Shown in pieces: positions 18,091 through 26,153 of a stretch of 64,000 nt of DNA; the stretch's first letter is position 1; each line of letters opens with the position of its first letter. This stretch comes from Desmonostoc vinosum HA7617-LM4 (GTDB taxonomy: Bacteria; Cyanobacteriota; Cyanobacteriia; Cyanobacteriales; Nostocaceae). Made by a program: the position numbers and the translations under genes. Location of the stretch: assembly GCA_019359515.1 (NCBI GenBank), contig JAHHHC010000002.1:248001-312000 (forward strand), in the 5' to 3' direction. The notes under the pieces are model-generated. The model was not told the DNA's origin, searched no databases, and saw only the letters and a program-made list of their open reading frames with translations.

Positions 18091-18230
18091 TTGACACTCC
18101 CCGACCTAAAGGTACGGGGATTCTGTAATCTGCCTTGTCACTTGCTTTACCAGGTTTTCACCAAGCAAAGTAGAGGTCACGAGTCCTACAGCGTTACTTC
18201 GGGACTGCCCGTCCCTAGCAAGTTTAGCAA
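18091..18230 (-). ncRNA. probable omega RNA (reRNA) of TnpB
   Basis: In IS605-type elements the 3' end of tnpB and the right end encode the guide scaffold, whose 3' end reaches into the flanking DNA as the guide. Here the tnpB stop (18106) lies inside the right-end hairpin 18099-18119, which fits that arrangement. The guide would be read from the RTX gene just below 18091. The boundary on the tnpB side is my estimate. Confidence 0.5.
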
Positions 18231-19314
18231 GATTCAAAATGTTAATTGCTGCGTTTTCGTCTCTATGAAGACTGCATCCACAACTACATACATGGGTGCG
18301 GGTTGATAGAGATTTTTTCACAATCACACCACAATTTGAACATTTTTGTGAGGTGTAATGTGGTGCTACAGCAACTGCTAACTTACCAAATTTACCAGCA
18401 AAATACTCAATCCACTGCCTAAACAAATACCAGCCAGCGTCAGAAATTGACTTAGCCAAACAATGGTTTTTGAGTAAATTACGTACCTGTAAGTTTTCAT
18501 AGGCTACTAAGTCGTTAGACTTGCACACGTTACGCGCTATTCTCTTAGCGTGTTCATTCCGTTGCCTACTTATTCTTAGGTGCTTTCTGGCAAATATAGC
18601 TCTAGCCTTTTTACGTCCTAATGAACCTTTTTTCTTTTTGTAAATGCGTCTTTGAGCGTGTTTAACTGATTTTTCAATCTTTTTTAAAAACTTTGGATTA
18701 GCCTCTTGATGACCGTTAGAATCGGTGTAAAAACTTTCAATCCCAACATCTAAACCGATTTCATTACCTGTCAATGGCTGAATATCTGAAACTTCGACAT
18801 CAACACAAAATTGACAGTAGTAACCATCGGCACGGCGTACCAATCTAACACGCTTAATTGACTTAACCGGGTAGGTTTGAATATCCCACTTGCCTAACAA
18901 TTTCAACTCACCAATACCTTTTTTATCAGTAATGGTAATACGCCGTTTGTTTGAGTTTAGCTTCCATCCTGATGTTTTGTACTCAACTGAGCGGTTATCA
19001 TGCTGAAATCTCGGATATCCTTTTTTACCGGATACTTTCTTTTTACAATTGTCATAAAACCTTGATATTGCCAACCATGCTCTTTCGGCTGCTGATTGCA
19101 CAGCCATTGAATTTAAGTTAGCCACAAATTTAAATTCGTTGCGTAGTTCCGTTGAATACTTATTGAGCGCAAATCTATCAATTTTCGACTCTCTTGGCGC
19201 ATCCATCCAATACCTCAAACACTTATTTCTAATGAATTGAGTTGTTTTGATGGCTTCCTCAATAGCTAAATATTGAAGTTTCTTCGCTTTAATTTTGTAT
19301 TCTAGAACTAGCAA
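18106..19314 (-). CDS. tnpB: TnpB RNA-guided nuclease (IS605 accessory)
   Basis: 402 residues from TTG 19314, which has AAGGAGG 8 bases upstream; an earlier GTG at 19323 overlaps that site. The RuvC-like nuclease residues are all present: Asp in IGLDVGIES (about 189), Glu in AYENLQ (about 273) and Asp in HRDENAAINIL (about 352). Between the last two, the zinc finger CSNCG...CSCGC is complete. An N-terminal helix-turn-helix and a basic segment (KKKKGSLGRKKARA) bind RNA. TnpB cuts the empty donor site to retain the transposon. The intact catalytic set suggests an active protein. Confidence 0.92.
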   Translation of the reverse strand: MLVLEYKIKAKKLQYLAIEEAIKTTQFIRNKCLRYWMDAPRESKIDRFALNKYSTELRNEFKFVANLNSMAVQSAAERAWLAISRFYDNCKKKVSGKKGYPRFQHDNRSVEYKTSGWKLNSNKRRITITDKKGIGELKLLGKWDIQTYPVKSIKRVRLVRRADGYYCQFCVDVEVSDIQPLTGNEIGLDVGIESFYTDSNGHQEANPKFLKKIEKSVKHAQRRIYKKKKGSLGRKKARAIFARKHLRISRQRNEHAKRIARNVCKSNDLVAYENLQVRNLLKNHCLAKSISDAGWYLFRQWIEYFAGKFGKLAVAVAPHYTSQKCSNCGVIVKKSLSTRTHVCSCGCSLHRDENAAINILNLAKLARDGQSRSNAVGLVTSTLLGENLVKQVTRQITESPYL

Positions 19315-19395
19315 CTTAATCACCTCCTTGTTGTTTATGTATTATGTCGATTATACTATATATTTATACAAACTTACAATAGGTTATTTCGGAAA

Positions 19396-19800
19396 ATGGC
19401 AGCTTTTACACCAGATGAATATAGGCATGAGGGGAATGCTATATCATTACTTAACTACCACTTTGTTTTTATCCCTAAACGTAGAAAAAAGGTACTAATA
19501 GGAGCTATAGCGGAACGATTACAGCAAATCATTTGTGATGTTTGCAATGAGAACAGATGGCGAATTATTGCAATGGAAATTATGCCCGACCATGTGCATC
19601 TTTTTTTAAATGCCAAACCAATAGATAATCCTGCTCAAATGATGAACAAAATTAAAGGGAGGGCTAGCCATCACCTGCGAAAAGAATTTCCCGAATTGCT
19701 CAAATTACCAACACTGTGGACACCCAGTTATTTTGTATCCACTGCTGGAAACATCAGCACAGAATCGGTAAAACGATATATTGAACAACAACGTGATTGA
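19396..19800 (+). CDS. tnpA: Y1 transposase TnpA (IS200/IS605)
   Basis: 134 residues, full length. The HUH motif is H66-V-H68 (MPDHVHLFL), and the catalytic tyrosine is probably Y128 (SVKRYIEQQ). KRRKKVL and KIKGRASHHLR are the usual DNA-binding basic segments. It catalyses single-strand transposition by peel-and-paste. It is divergent from tnpB with 81 bp between starts. Confidence 0.93.
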   Translation: MAAFTPDEYRHEGNAISLLNYHFVFIPKRRKKVLIGAIAERLQQIICDVCNENRWRIIAMEIMPDHVHLFLNAKPIDNPAQMMNKIKGRASHHLRKEFPELLKLPTLWTPSYFVSTAGNISTESVKRYIEQQRD

Positions 19801-19892
19801 AAACGTTACAGAGGCGTAAACGCCTTCTAGCAGCTTTCATCCCTTGCCTAAAGTACGGAATACGGCGCTGTGCGCCTGTTCCTCAAGGGTTT

Positions 19893-20873
19893 TCAGCTAG
19901 CCGTCCTTATAAATTGTGTCATTGCCTCAGCATCATAAGTATATTTTATGTTGTAACTGGAGAATAAGACACCTTCAAAGCTTCCCTCCCAATAGTTTTC
20001 GGAGATCAGATTGCCTTCAGGATCGTATGTATAATTTAGTGTGGTTCTAACATACAAGCCTCCAGAGTCATTGGCAGTTTCAGAGGTGATGGATATGAGG
20101 TTGCCCTCAGCATCGTAGCTATATGTAGAGTTAGTAATTCCACCAGGTCTCTCAAAGGCATTGTATTCAGAAGTATTTGTGAGTCTGCCTTTGGCATCGT
20201 AGGTATTGCTGATGAAGGATTCTCCACCCCCTTCATAGGTAGGTTCTGTGTCACTGATTAATAAACTACCGTTAGCATCGTAAGTAATGGTGGTGTTACT
20301 GAGAATATTGATTTCGCCAGATGCGTTATCAACAGCAAAGCTACTAGCTATAACTCTACTCTTAGCATCGTAGGTATAGTTGTAGACAAACCCGTTATTA
20401 AATTCGCCGTAAGGGCCGTAAGGATCTGATGCTGTCAGATTGCCTTTGTCATCATAGGTATTATAGATACCGTCGGATATTTGCTGGTTATTATCATCAT
20501 CATAGATAAAATCGAGGAATGATACGAGATTGCTGTTGGCGTCGTAGGTATAGATGCTAGCGTTTTCAGGCTGACCATCTGCATCATCATCAAAGCTTTT
20601 GGATAGCAGTTGTCCTTGAGAATTGTAAGTATAAGTATTAATCCTGTCTACAGTACCATCTGCGTTATAGTCACTGGTTTCAGATATCCGGTTGCCTCTA
20701 GAATTATAGGCATAGTTTGTAGTTCCATCATTGATGAGGTTATAGGTGATGACTGACTCTGCTATGCCATCACTATCACTGTCAATTCGCTCTGTGATCA
20801 GATTGTTTTCGTTAATCTCCTTAAAGATGGAGTTGCTTTGAGTATTGTAGAGATAAATTGTGGTGGATGTCAT
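19893..20873 (-). pseudogene. 5' part of a YD-repeat/RTX surface protein gene split by IS605
   Basis: The native part is about 19905-20873 (start ATG 20873, MTSTTIYLYNTQSNS). It consists of a dozen YD-like repeats (TYDAEGNLIS, YNSRGNRISE) with Asp-rich links (DSDSDGI, DDDADG). There is no signal peptide, as for type I exported proteins. The last residues (RTAS) and stop are supplied by the IS left end. Joining 19905 to 18090 restores one frame: ...[19 protein letters not shown].... The full protein would be about 520 residues. YD repeats are also found in RHS/polymorphic toxins, but there is no RHS core motif here. Confidence 0.8.
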
Positions 20874-21078
20874 AATTTTTGTTCATACTTACTCAAATAC
20901 AATGATGTTAGCTTGTATTCATTTGATGTACTTTTTTACGTAATTATACTTTACGAAGCGATCGCCAATCTTGGAATCATGTATAGCTGTATGGAGTTTA
21001 ATCACCTTTTGAATAGCATCAGGTGAAGCGAAAACGCATAATTATTACAGCGCTGGTTTTTGTGGACAAGAACCGCAA

Positions 21079-21097
21079 TAGACCTCTTGCAAAAGTC
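21079..21097 (+). repeat. IS5-type terminal inverted repeat (left end)
   Basis: TAGACCTCTTGCAAAAGTC, placed 42 bases before a transposase start codon. It defines the end sequence shared by solo copies at 5258, 13179, 33286 and the MITE at 38284-38452. Confidence 0.8.
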
Positions 21098-21138
21098 CCA
21101 GATGCGTGGGACAAGTAAGTTAGAGTTGGGTAGCATCT

Positions 21139-21264
21139 ATGACCTACGAACAGGTAAAAAGTCTGAAACCAGAAGACTTTAAACGCTTATGTGGCGTACG
21201 TCCGGATACTTTTAACCAAATGCTCGAGGTAGTGCGATCGCAACGGCTGAGTAAATCACGTTAG
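21139..21264 (+). pseudogene. IS5-type transposase, N-terminal stub
   Basis: 41 codons, MTYEQVKSLKPEDFKRLCGV then RPDTFNQMLEVV, the standard start of a cyanobacterial IS5-family transposase. The frame then runs out of family sequence (RSQRLSKSR-stop). The rest of the element and its right end are missing; a DUF3800 fragment in opposite orientation begins about 30 bases later, so the element was deleted together with part of that gene. Confidence 0.8.
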
Positions 21265-21294
21265 GCGATCGCCGCTATCATTGCAAAAGTGATT

Positions 21295-21414
21295 TTAAAC
21301 TGTTTCACCACCACGTTCTATAATTACACCACCCATAGCAAAAAATGTAGCTTGGTCATGTGGAGATGGTTTTTGACTTCCAGATTCATCCAAATATAAA
21401 GCAAATTGTTTCAT
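21295..21414 (-). pseudogene. DUF3800 protein, N-terminal fragment
   Basis: From ATG 21414 the frame reads MKQFALYLDESGSQKPSPHD then FFAMGGVIIERGGETV-stop. YLDESG and the (F/Y)xxGGVII strand are the N-terminal signature of DUF3800, an RNase H-like family often found in defence islands and mobile elements. Full proteins have 200-300 residues, and only 39 codons remain. The break faces the transposase stub, consistent with one deletion removing both. Confidence 0.7.
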
Positions 21415-21643
21415 CTTAGTAAAAAAAATAATATAAAAGCATAACAAATCAGGCAGGCGACTGGATGCGCCAGACACCAGCCTGCGGTTTTAACTACAAA
21501 ATTTTTACTATAGCCAATACTGAGCAATAAAGCTATGCCGTACTGCCTAGCTCAAACCTTTATATATTCAGCTTTGAGCTAGGCGTGAAAATTCGTTGCT
21601 TAGTTGTTTCTTACTTCTGCTCAATTGCCTAAAATGAGCCAGA

Positions 21644-22036
21644 TCACTTCACAAGCATTGGAGAATCTACATCTAGAAGCCAATTCTCATCAACAAATTC
21701 TAGATTTTCATTATAAACAAGAACCAATTCACCAAGTTTTTGAGCTTTACTACTTACAGTTTTTGTATGATCAACAGTATCAGCTATAAGTGAAAATTTT
21801 AGTTTTAAAAAACGTTCAGTGTGAGTAACGCCAATAGAACTGCTAATTAATTCGGCTTCTAGGGTACGAGGCAACGTAATTGTTTCATAGTATTCATCTT
21901 GTTCATCCCAGTAGCCGCACACTTGATAATTACATTGTTCAAGATGTTCTTGAACAAGAATATTAGCATCTAAATTTTCTAGTATTTCAGTTAAATCTCG
22001 CCAGACTTGATGATTTTTCAATTCGAGCCTTGTCAT
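21644..22036 (-). CDS. hypothetical acidic protein (possible immunity protein)
   Basis: 130 residues, acidic, no signal or membrane span. It contains a central CGYWDEQDEYYETITLP stretch and strands ERFLKLKFSLIAD. I do not recognise the family. It starts 12 bases after the stop of a frameshifted 65-codon remnant on the same strand, a spacing usual for polymorphic toxin tips and their immunity genes. That role is inference. No ribosome site is obvious before the ATG. Confidence 0.5.
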   Translation of the reverse strand: MTRLELKNHQVWRDLTEILENLDANILVQEHLEQCNYQVCGYWDEQDEYYETITLPRTLEAELISSSIGVTHTERFLKLKFSLIADTVDHTKTVSSKAQKLGELVLVYNENLEFVDENWLLDVDSPMLVK

Positions 22037-22048
22037 AGTTATGTGTGT

Positions 22049-22245
22049 TTAATGTTCTGTTATCAAACCAGGGAAGTGTAATATACCATCAATGAATTTT
22101 GCATGAAATCGGCGGTCGCCACCTTTACCTAAAACTTTAGATTTCAAATCGTAGCCTGATTCTTGCGAAGCCACCAACCCAATATTCCCGCGAGGGGAGA
22201 CTTGCCTTTCTCGATGGCTTTTAAATGTTTACCCTTTTGATCATA
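22049..22245 (-). pseudogene. frameshifted remnant, possible toxin C-terminus
   Basis: In one frame the strand reads KYDQKGKHLKAIEKGKSPLA. One frame over, it continues NIGLVASQESGYDLKSKV then LGKGGDRRFHAKFIDGIL and HFPGLITEH-stop. The join is near 22185. The piece is a C-terminal tip of a larger gene with a one-base shift. Basic and aromatic residues with a DLKSK segment would suit a nuclease tip, but I cannot name the family. Confidence 0.4.
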
Positions 22246-22287
22246 TTTTAGTTTTTTGCTAAAAACCGTTACGGTGATTTAACAGGA

Positions 22288-22797
22288 ATGGCTGCGGTAA
22301 TTGTCCGAAATATTAACGAATCAGAGCGAGGAGCTTATGTACACATAACGCTAACACCACAATCAATGCAATACTTTCCTAATGCTGTTGATTGGCTTGT
22401 TAGAGACATCAAAAAGCTACGTGGTATTGTTGTTTCTGGTGCTGCCACAAAAGACAAAGCTGATCCCGTTACCTTTCAGGTTCAAGATAGACAAATACTT
22501 AAGCAAATGATTGCGACTTGTGGTCAAAAGTATGGATGGGAACTATTTCCATTCAATAAACCTAAAGTAAACGAGTTTTTATTTGACGAAAAATATACCA
22601 TTGATAACCCATCTACTTGCTCTGTAGCAAAACGTGTTGAAAGTTTAAATTTTGAAGGCAAGAGTGTGGGTAAATGTGTTTTACGGGATGAAACACTTTG
22701 TGAAACTTGTGTGTGTAATATTACTGGGCTAGCACAAGGAATTGATAGTTTTGATATCCCAACTATTTTAGGAGTTCTACAGGCTTCATTTGGTTGA
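22288..22797 (+). CDS. hypothetical protein
   Basis: 169 residues with no signal or membrane span. A beta-rich start (AAVIVRNINESERGAYVHITLTPQSM) is followed by a Cys-bearing C-terminal half (CSVAK, GKCVLRDETLCETCVCNITG) whose CETCVC cluster could bind metal. I do not recognise the family. AGGA lies close before the ATG. It is flanked on both sides by gene fragments of defence type, so it may be cargo of the same decayed island. Confidence 0.55.
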   Translation: MAAVIVRNINESERGAYVHITLTPQSMQYFPNAVDWLVRDIKKLRGIVVSGAATKDKADPVTFQVQDRQILKQMIATCGQKYGWELFPFNKPKVNEFLFDEKYTIDNPSTCSVAKRVESLNFEGKSVGKCVLRDETLCETCVCNITGLAQGIDSFDIPTILGVLQASFG

Positions 22798-22806
22798 TAA
22801 GAGGTT

Positions 22807-23235
22807 TCAAATAGCAGTTAGCCAATCTTGCTGATGCAGCCGTAGCCAAGCTTTGCGAATATGCTCAGGCTTGAAGATTTTGCGTTTGCGATCGCTCCAC
22901 TCATGCACTAAAGCGATCGCCTGTTCGCTATCTTTGGCTGGAGTGGTTTCTTTGATAGCCACCCAGTGGACTGTCGCCAACAATTCCATACCATAGGGAG
23001 TTTCGAAACCAGTGATGAGATTGCTAACTCGCTCTAACCGCTTCTGAGCTTCTGGTTCTGTTGATAAAAAAGCTTGTGCTGTTTCTCTGCCTTCTGGTAA
23101 AACATAAATTTCGGCACTTTCGGCTTTAGCAGTTCCATCACCATAGCCGCGAATGTAATGCCCCTCAATATGTTTCAAGACATGATTGAGATTATTAGCG
23201 TATGGGCCATATTTATGTTTTACTGAATCTCTTAT
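22807..23235 (-). pseudogene. DarG antitoxin C-terminal domain, macro domain lost
   Basis: The open frame reads KYGPYANNLNHVLKHIEGHY then IRGYGDGTAKAES, and later LERVSNLITGFETPYGMELL and ATVHWVAIKE...AIALVHEWSDRKRKIFKPEHI. This matches the C-terminal half of DarG, the DNA ADP-ribosyl glycohydrolase antitoxin (family pattern RYGPY..GDGTA, GFEgPYGvELLAstHWVA, W..RK.RIy). The frame has no ATG; it opens after a stop at about 23238. The N-terminal macro domain (about 155 residues) and the DarT toxin gene are absent. An internal TTG at 23178 could start a 123-residue protein. In intact DarG this part contacts DarT, so a translated stub could still bind toxin. Confidence 0.75.
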
Positions 23236-23392
23236 TTAATCGTACTATTTTATTGAATAATAGAGAATCTTTAATAACCATAAACTGTTAACCATGCAGG
23301 AAAATCCCCTGTTCCCTATTCCTTCCTTGAGAAGCTATGACTGCGGTTGTCACAACCGCTGCTTTCCCCTTTTCCCTGTTAAGCGTTCCCTC

Positions 23393-23824
23393 TCACTTGC
23401 CAATATCTTCATTCCAAAGTTCAGGATTAGCTTCAATAAATTCACTCATCATCTGTTCGCATTGATCAAGGTTGAGGTCGATTACTTCTACACCGTGGGA
23501 TACCATAAAATCTTTAGCACCAGAAAAAGTTCTCGATTCTCCAGCGATGACTTTTTTAATCCCAAATTGCACTACAGCCCCAGCGCACAAGTAACATGGC
23601 ATTAAGGTTGAATAGAGAGTTGTGCCTCTATAACTGCCAATTCTTCCCGCATTACGCAGACAATCAATTTCGGCGTGGGTAACAGGATCACCATCTTGTA
23701 CGCGCTTGTTATGTCCTTTGCCGAGGATTTCGCCATCCTTGACAAGCACAGAACCAATGGGAATTCCACCCTCTTGCCTGCCTCGTTTAGCTTGAGCGAT
23801 CGCAACTTCCATAAACTCATCCAT
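23393..23824 (-). CDS. nucleoside/nucleobase deaminase (cytosine or guanine type)
   Basis: 143 residues, full length for the cytidine deaminase-like fold. Zinc ligands and the proton shuttle are H50-A-E52 and PCYLC (C77, C80). GGIPIGSVLVKDGE and GHNKRVQDGDP are characteristic of the yeast cytosine deaminase and guanine deaminase branch. A strong AAAGGAGG site precedes the ATG. It is divergent from the nucleoside hydrolase with only 14 bp between start codons, which suggests a shared nucleoside salvage role. Confidence 0.9.
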   Translation of the reverse strand: MDEFMEVAIAQAKRGRQEGGIPIGSVLVKDGEILGKGHNKRVQDGDPVTHAEIDCLRNAGRIGSYRGTTLYSTLMPCYLCAGAVVQFGIKKVIAGESRTFSGAKDFMVSHGVEVIDLNLDQCEQMMSEFIEANPELWNEDIGK

Positions 23825-23838
23825 GTTAACCTCCTTTT

Positions 23839-24762
23839 ATGTCAAAACAACTCGTATTAATGGATCATGATGGCGGTGTAGATGATTTTCTCGCAATTAT
23901 GCTATTGCTAACGATGGATCATATCGAACTTCTCGGTGTAGTTGTCACTCCTGCCGATTGTTATCCTCAACCAGCTCTCAGCGCTACCCGGAAAATTCTT
24001 GATTTGATGGCATCTTGTCACATCTCGGTTGCAGAAAGCACTGTGCGCGGTATTAACCCGTTTCCTTATCTTTATCGCCGAGATTCGTTTGTGATTGACC
24101 ATCTTCCCATTCTCAATCAAAGCGAAACCATTAACACACCTTTGGTAGCACAAACAGGTCAAGATTTTATGGTTCGAGTGTTGCGTGAGGCATTGCAACC
24201 AGTCACACTCATGGTTACAGGCCCCTTGACGACGGTTGCCGCAGCATTAGAAAAAGCACCAGACATTAGCGCCAAAATTCAAAGAATTGTCTGGATGGGG
24301 GGTGCATTAAATGTACCTGGCAATGTCGAAAAAAATTGGGAACCAGGACAAGACGGTTCCGCAGAATGGAATGCTTATTGGGATGCGGTTTCGGCAGCAA
24401 GAGTGTGGGAAACGCCGATTGAAATTATCATGTGTCCTTTGGATTTAACTAACAATGTCCCCGTTACATCAGAATTAGTACAAAAAATGGGACGACAACG
24501 CCACTATCCCATATCCGATTTAGCCGGACAATGTTATGCATTAGTGATTCCCCAAGATTATTATTTCTGGGATGTGCTAGCAACAGCTTACCTCGGACAT
24601 CCAGAATTTTATCAATTGCGCGAGTGGGAAACAGAAATTATTACCACAGGTATTAGTCAGGGGCGTACAAAAATAGTCCCTGGTGGTCGTAAAATTTATG
24701 CAATGGATCGAGTAGATAAAGAAGCTTTTTATGCCTACATTTTACAGCAGTGGGCACGTTAA
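23839..24762 (+). CDS. inosine-uridine type nucleoside hydrolase
   Basis: 307 residues. The N-terminal Asp cluster binding the catalytic calcium is present (LMDHDGGVDDFLAIML), followed by TGPLTTVA, the WMGGA motif and NAYWD. Family members cleave N-ribosyl bonds of nucleosides. The start region lies only 14 bp from the divergent deaminase gene and shows no ribosome site on this strand, so the mRNA may be leaderless or very short-leadered. An internal ATG before DHDGG would cut into the first strand, so 23839 is kept. Confidence 0.9.
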   Translation: MSKQLVLMDHDGGVDDFLAIMLLLTMDHIELLGVVVTPADCYPQPALSATRKILDLMASCHISVAESTVRGINPFPYLYRRDSFVIDHLPILNQSETINTPLVAQTGQDFMVRVLREALQPVTLMVTGPLTTVAAALEKAPDISAKIQRIVWMGGALNVPGNVEKNWEPGQDGSAEWNAYWDAVSAARVWETPIEIIMCPLDLTNNVPVTSELVQKMGRQRHYPISDLAGQCYALVIPQDYYFWDVLATAYLGHPEFYQLREWETEIITTGISQGRTKIVPGGRKIYAMDRVDKEAFYAYILQQWAR

Positions 24763-24803
24763 ATAGTTCGTAATTCGTAATTCGTAATTAATCGAACACG
24801 ATA

Positions 24804-25460
24804 TTACTTAGCTATCTGTAGTTCTTGGATGAATTCTTGGTAATATTCTTCGTGTGAACCCAAATAGTTGTCCATTCCTTGATGAGTTAAATACCCAGCC
24901 TTTTTTGTGTGTGGATTTTTAACGTAGCTATAGATAACTTTTGAGCGTTCTAATGCTTCATACCAACTAATGTTAAATGCTGCCAACTTTGGATAGAAAA
25001 CCATATTAGCATAGTGAGGAATATGATCATGTATCCACCAAGCTAAAGCTGTCCAGTCTTGGGTGCGATCATAGTACGGAATAAACGAGGTGACAATGAT
25101 ACACGCGGTTGCACCCATATAACCTTTTTTACTTCTAATATCCCAAATGTGACCTGCATAACTTGATTCGTTGCTGGCACAGTTGTACTGATTTTTGTTT
25201 TCTGCACCTTTAGCATTAACTGTACAAGCACGGAAGGCAGAACGCACACTAATTCTACCGAGTGCATCTTGAATTGGTTCTAACACTTGCTCACAGAGCA
25301 TTTTTCCGGCTGCGATCGCTAAGTCTGGATCATCTGGTATGTTGGGAATGCCTTCTATTTGTGAAATCTCAGAGTACAGGAACTCACGCATAAAAAAACT
25401 CTTAGAAAGTTGAACACGCCCCAATCTTTCTAAAGCTTCTACAGTTTGTGGTTTTCTCAT
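24804..25460 (-). CDS. hypothetical protein with peptidase M15-like pattern
   Basis: 218 residues, no signal peptide. The middle reads LCEQVLEPIQDALGRISVRS then AFRACTVNAKG...SSYAGHIWDIR. This order (LEPIRxALG, SxxR, N, SxHxxG-A-D) recalls the M15 D-Ala-D-Ala carboxypeptidase fold, with GHIWD in the metal-ligand position. Similarity is distant and several ligands are unclear. The C-terminal third has many Trp and Tyr. It starts 10 bp after the Nudix gene on the same strand and is likely co-transcribed with it. Assignment tentative. Confidence 0.6.
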   Translation of the reverse strand: MRKPQTVEALERLGRVQLSKSFFMREFLYSEISQIEGIPNIPDDPDLAIAAGKMLCEQVLEPIQDALGRISVRSAFRACTVNAKGAENKNQYNCASNESSYAGHIWDIRSKKGYMGATACIIVTSFIPYYDRTQDWTALAWWIHDHIPHYANMVFYPKLAAFNISWYEALERSKVIYSYVKNPHTKKAGYLTHQGMDNYLGSHEEYYQEFIQELQIAK

Positions 25461-25470
25461 AGACTATTAA

Positions 25471-26019
25471 TTAAATAATAAAATTTAAACCCAATAAAAG
25501 AGCCGCTACAGTTCCTGCAACAGAAATTTCGCCTCGGCTGATTTTATCCAAAACTAATTCTATAGGAATTAAGATAACTTCAATTTCTTCTGTAATGTCC
25601 AAGTTTTGCTCGCCAGACTTGATAACATTCTCTGCTAAAAATAAATGTATTTTATTAGTATCTTTGCTAGGTTTGTCATATAACGTTGCAATTTTCTGTA
25701 GCTGTTTGGCGCTATAACCAGTCTCTTCTTGTAATTCTCTCATAGCTGCTAATTCAGCGCTCTCTTGTGTGTGGTCAAAACTCCCTGCTGGCAGTTCGAT
25801 AAAAAAATCTCCTACTGCGTGTCTGTATTGACGAACAAAAATAATTTCTTGATTACTAGTAATAGGTAAAATTAACGCGACTTCTGGTTTAATAGTGACA
25901 AAGTAATCATCTACAATTTTACCATTAGGCAATTCGATTTCATCTTGTCTTACCTGACACCAGCGTTCATCTAAAACCATTTTTGAGTTTAAAATTTTCC
26001 ATTTTTTTAAATTGTTCAT
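25471..26019 (-). CDS. Nudix hydrolase (ADP-ribose pyrophosphatase type)
   Basis: About 182 residues. A full Nudix box, GSFDHTQESAELAAMRELQE then ETGY, fits GX5EX7REUXEEXGU. The upstream VRQYRHAVGDFFIELPAG is typical of ADP-sugar pyrophosphatases. I take ATG 26019; an upstream in-frame TTG (26031) is weaker. It precedes the M15-like gene by 10 bp. Confidence 0.88.
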   Translation of the reverse strand: MNNLKKWKILNSKMVLDERWCQVRQDEIELPNGKIVDDYFVTIKPEVALILPITSNQEIIFVRQYRHAVGDFFIELPAGSFDHTQESAELAAMRELQEETGYSAKQLQKIATLYDKPSKDTNKIHLFLAENVIKSGEQNLDITEEIEVILIPIELVLDKISRGEISVAGTVAALLLGLNFII

Positions 26020-26153
26020 AAGATCAATCAAGAATAAGTTTATGTATAAAAAAGCTTTTGGAGTGAGGACTTTAATCCTCTAAGAGGAAAGCACTTCAGT
26101 AATTAATCTAGAAATTATCACTAACGTATTATTTCATCCACCATAGTATACTT

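Larger units (their letters stand above)
18091..19904. mobile_element. IS200/IS605-family insertion sequence (IS605 type)
   Basis: About 1.8 kb with divergent tnpA (plus) and tnpB (minus). The right end, downstream of tnpB, carries the hairpin CCCCG-ACCTAAAGGT-CGGGG (18099-18119). The left end, downstream of tnpA, has a GCTAGC-containing segment and a GGCGC/GCGCC hairpin near 19865-19880. There are no terminal inverted repeats or target duplication, as expected for this family. It splits an open frame that stays in register across it. Both genes look intact, so the insertion is probably recent. The exact left end is uncertain by a few bases. Confidence 0.85.

Noticed and set aside
22361-22548. 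Riboswitch or structured leader near metabolic genes (also checked before purU, hisF and the nucleoside hydrolase)
   Set aside because: No recognisable riboswitch core motifs were found in these upstream regions.
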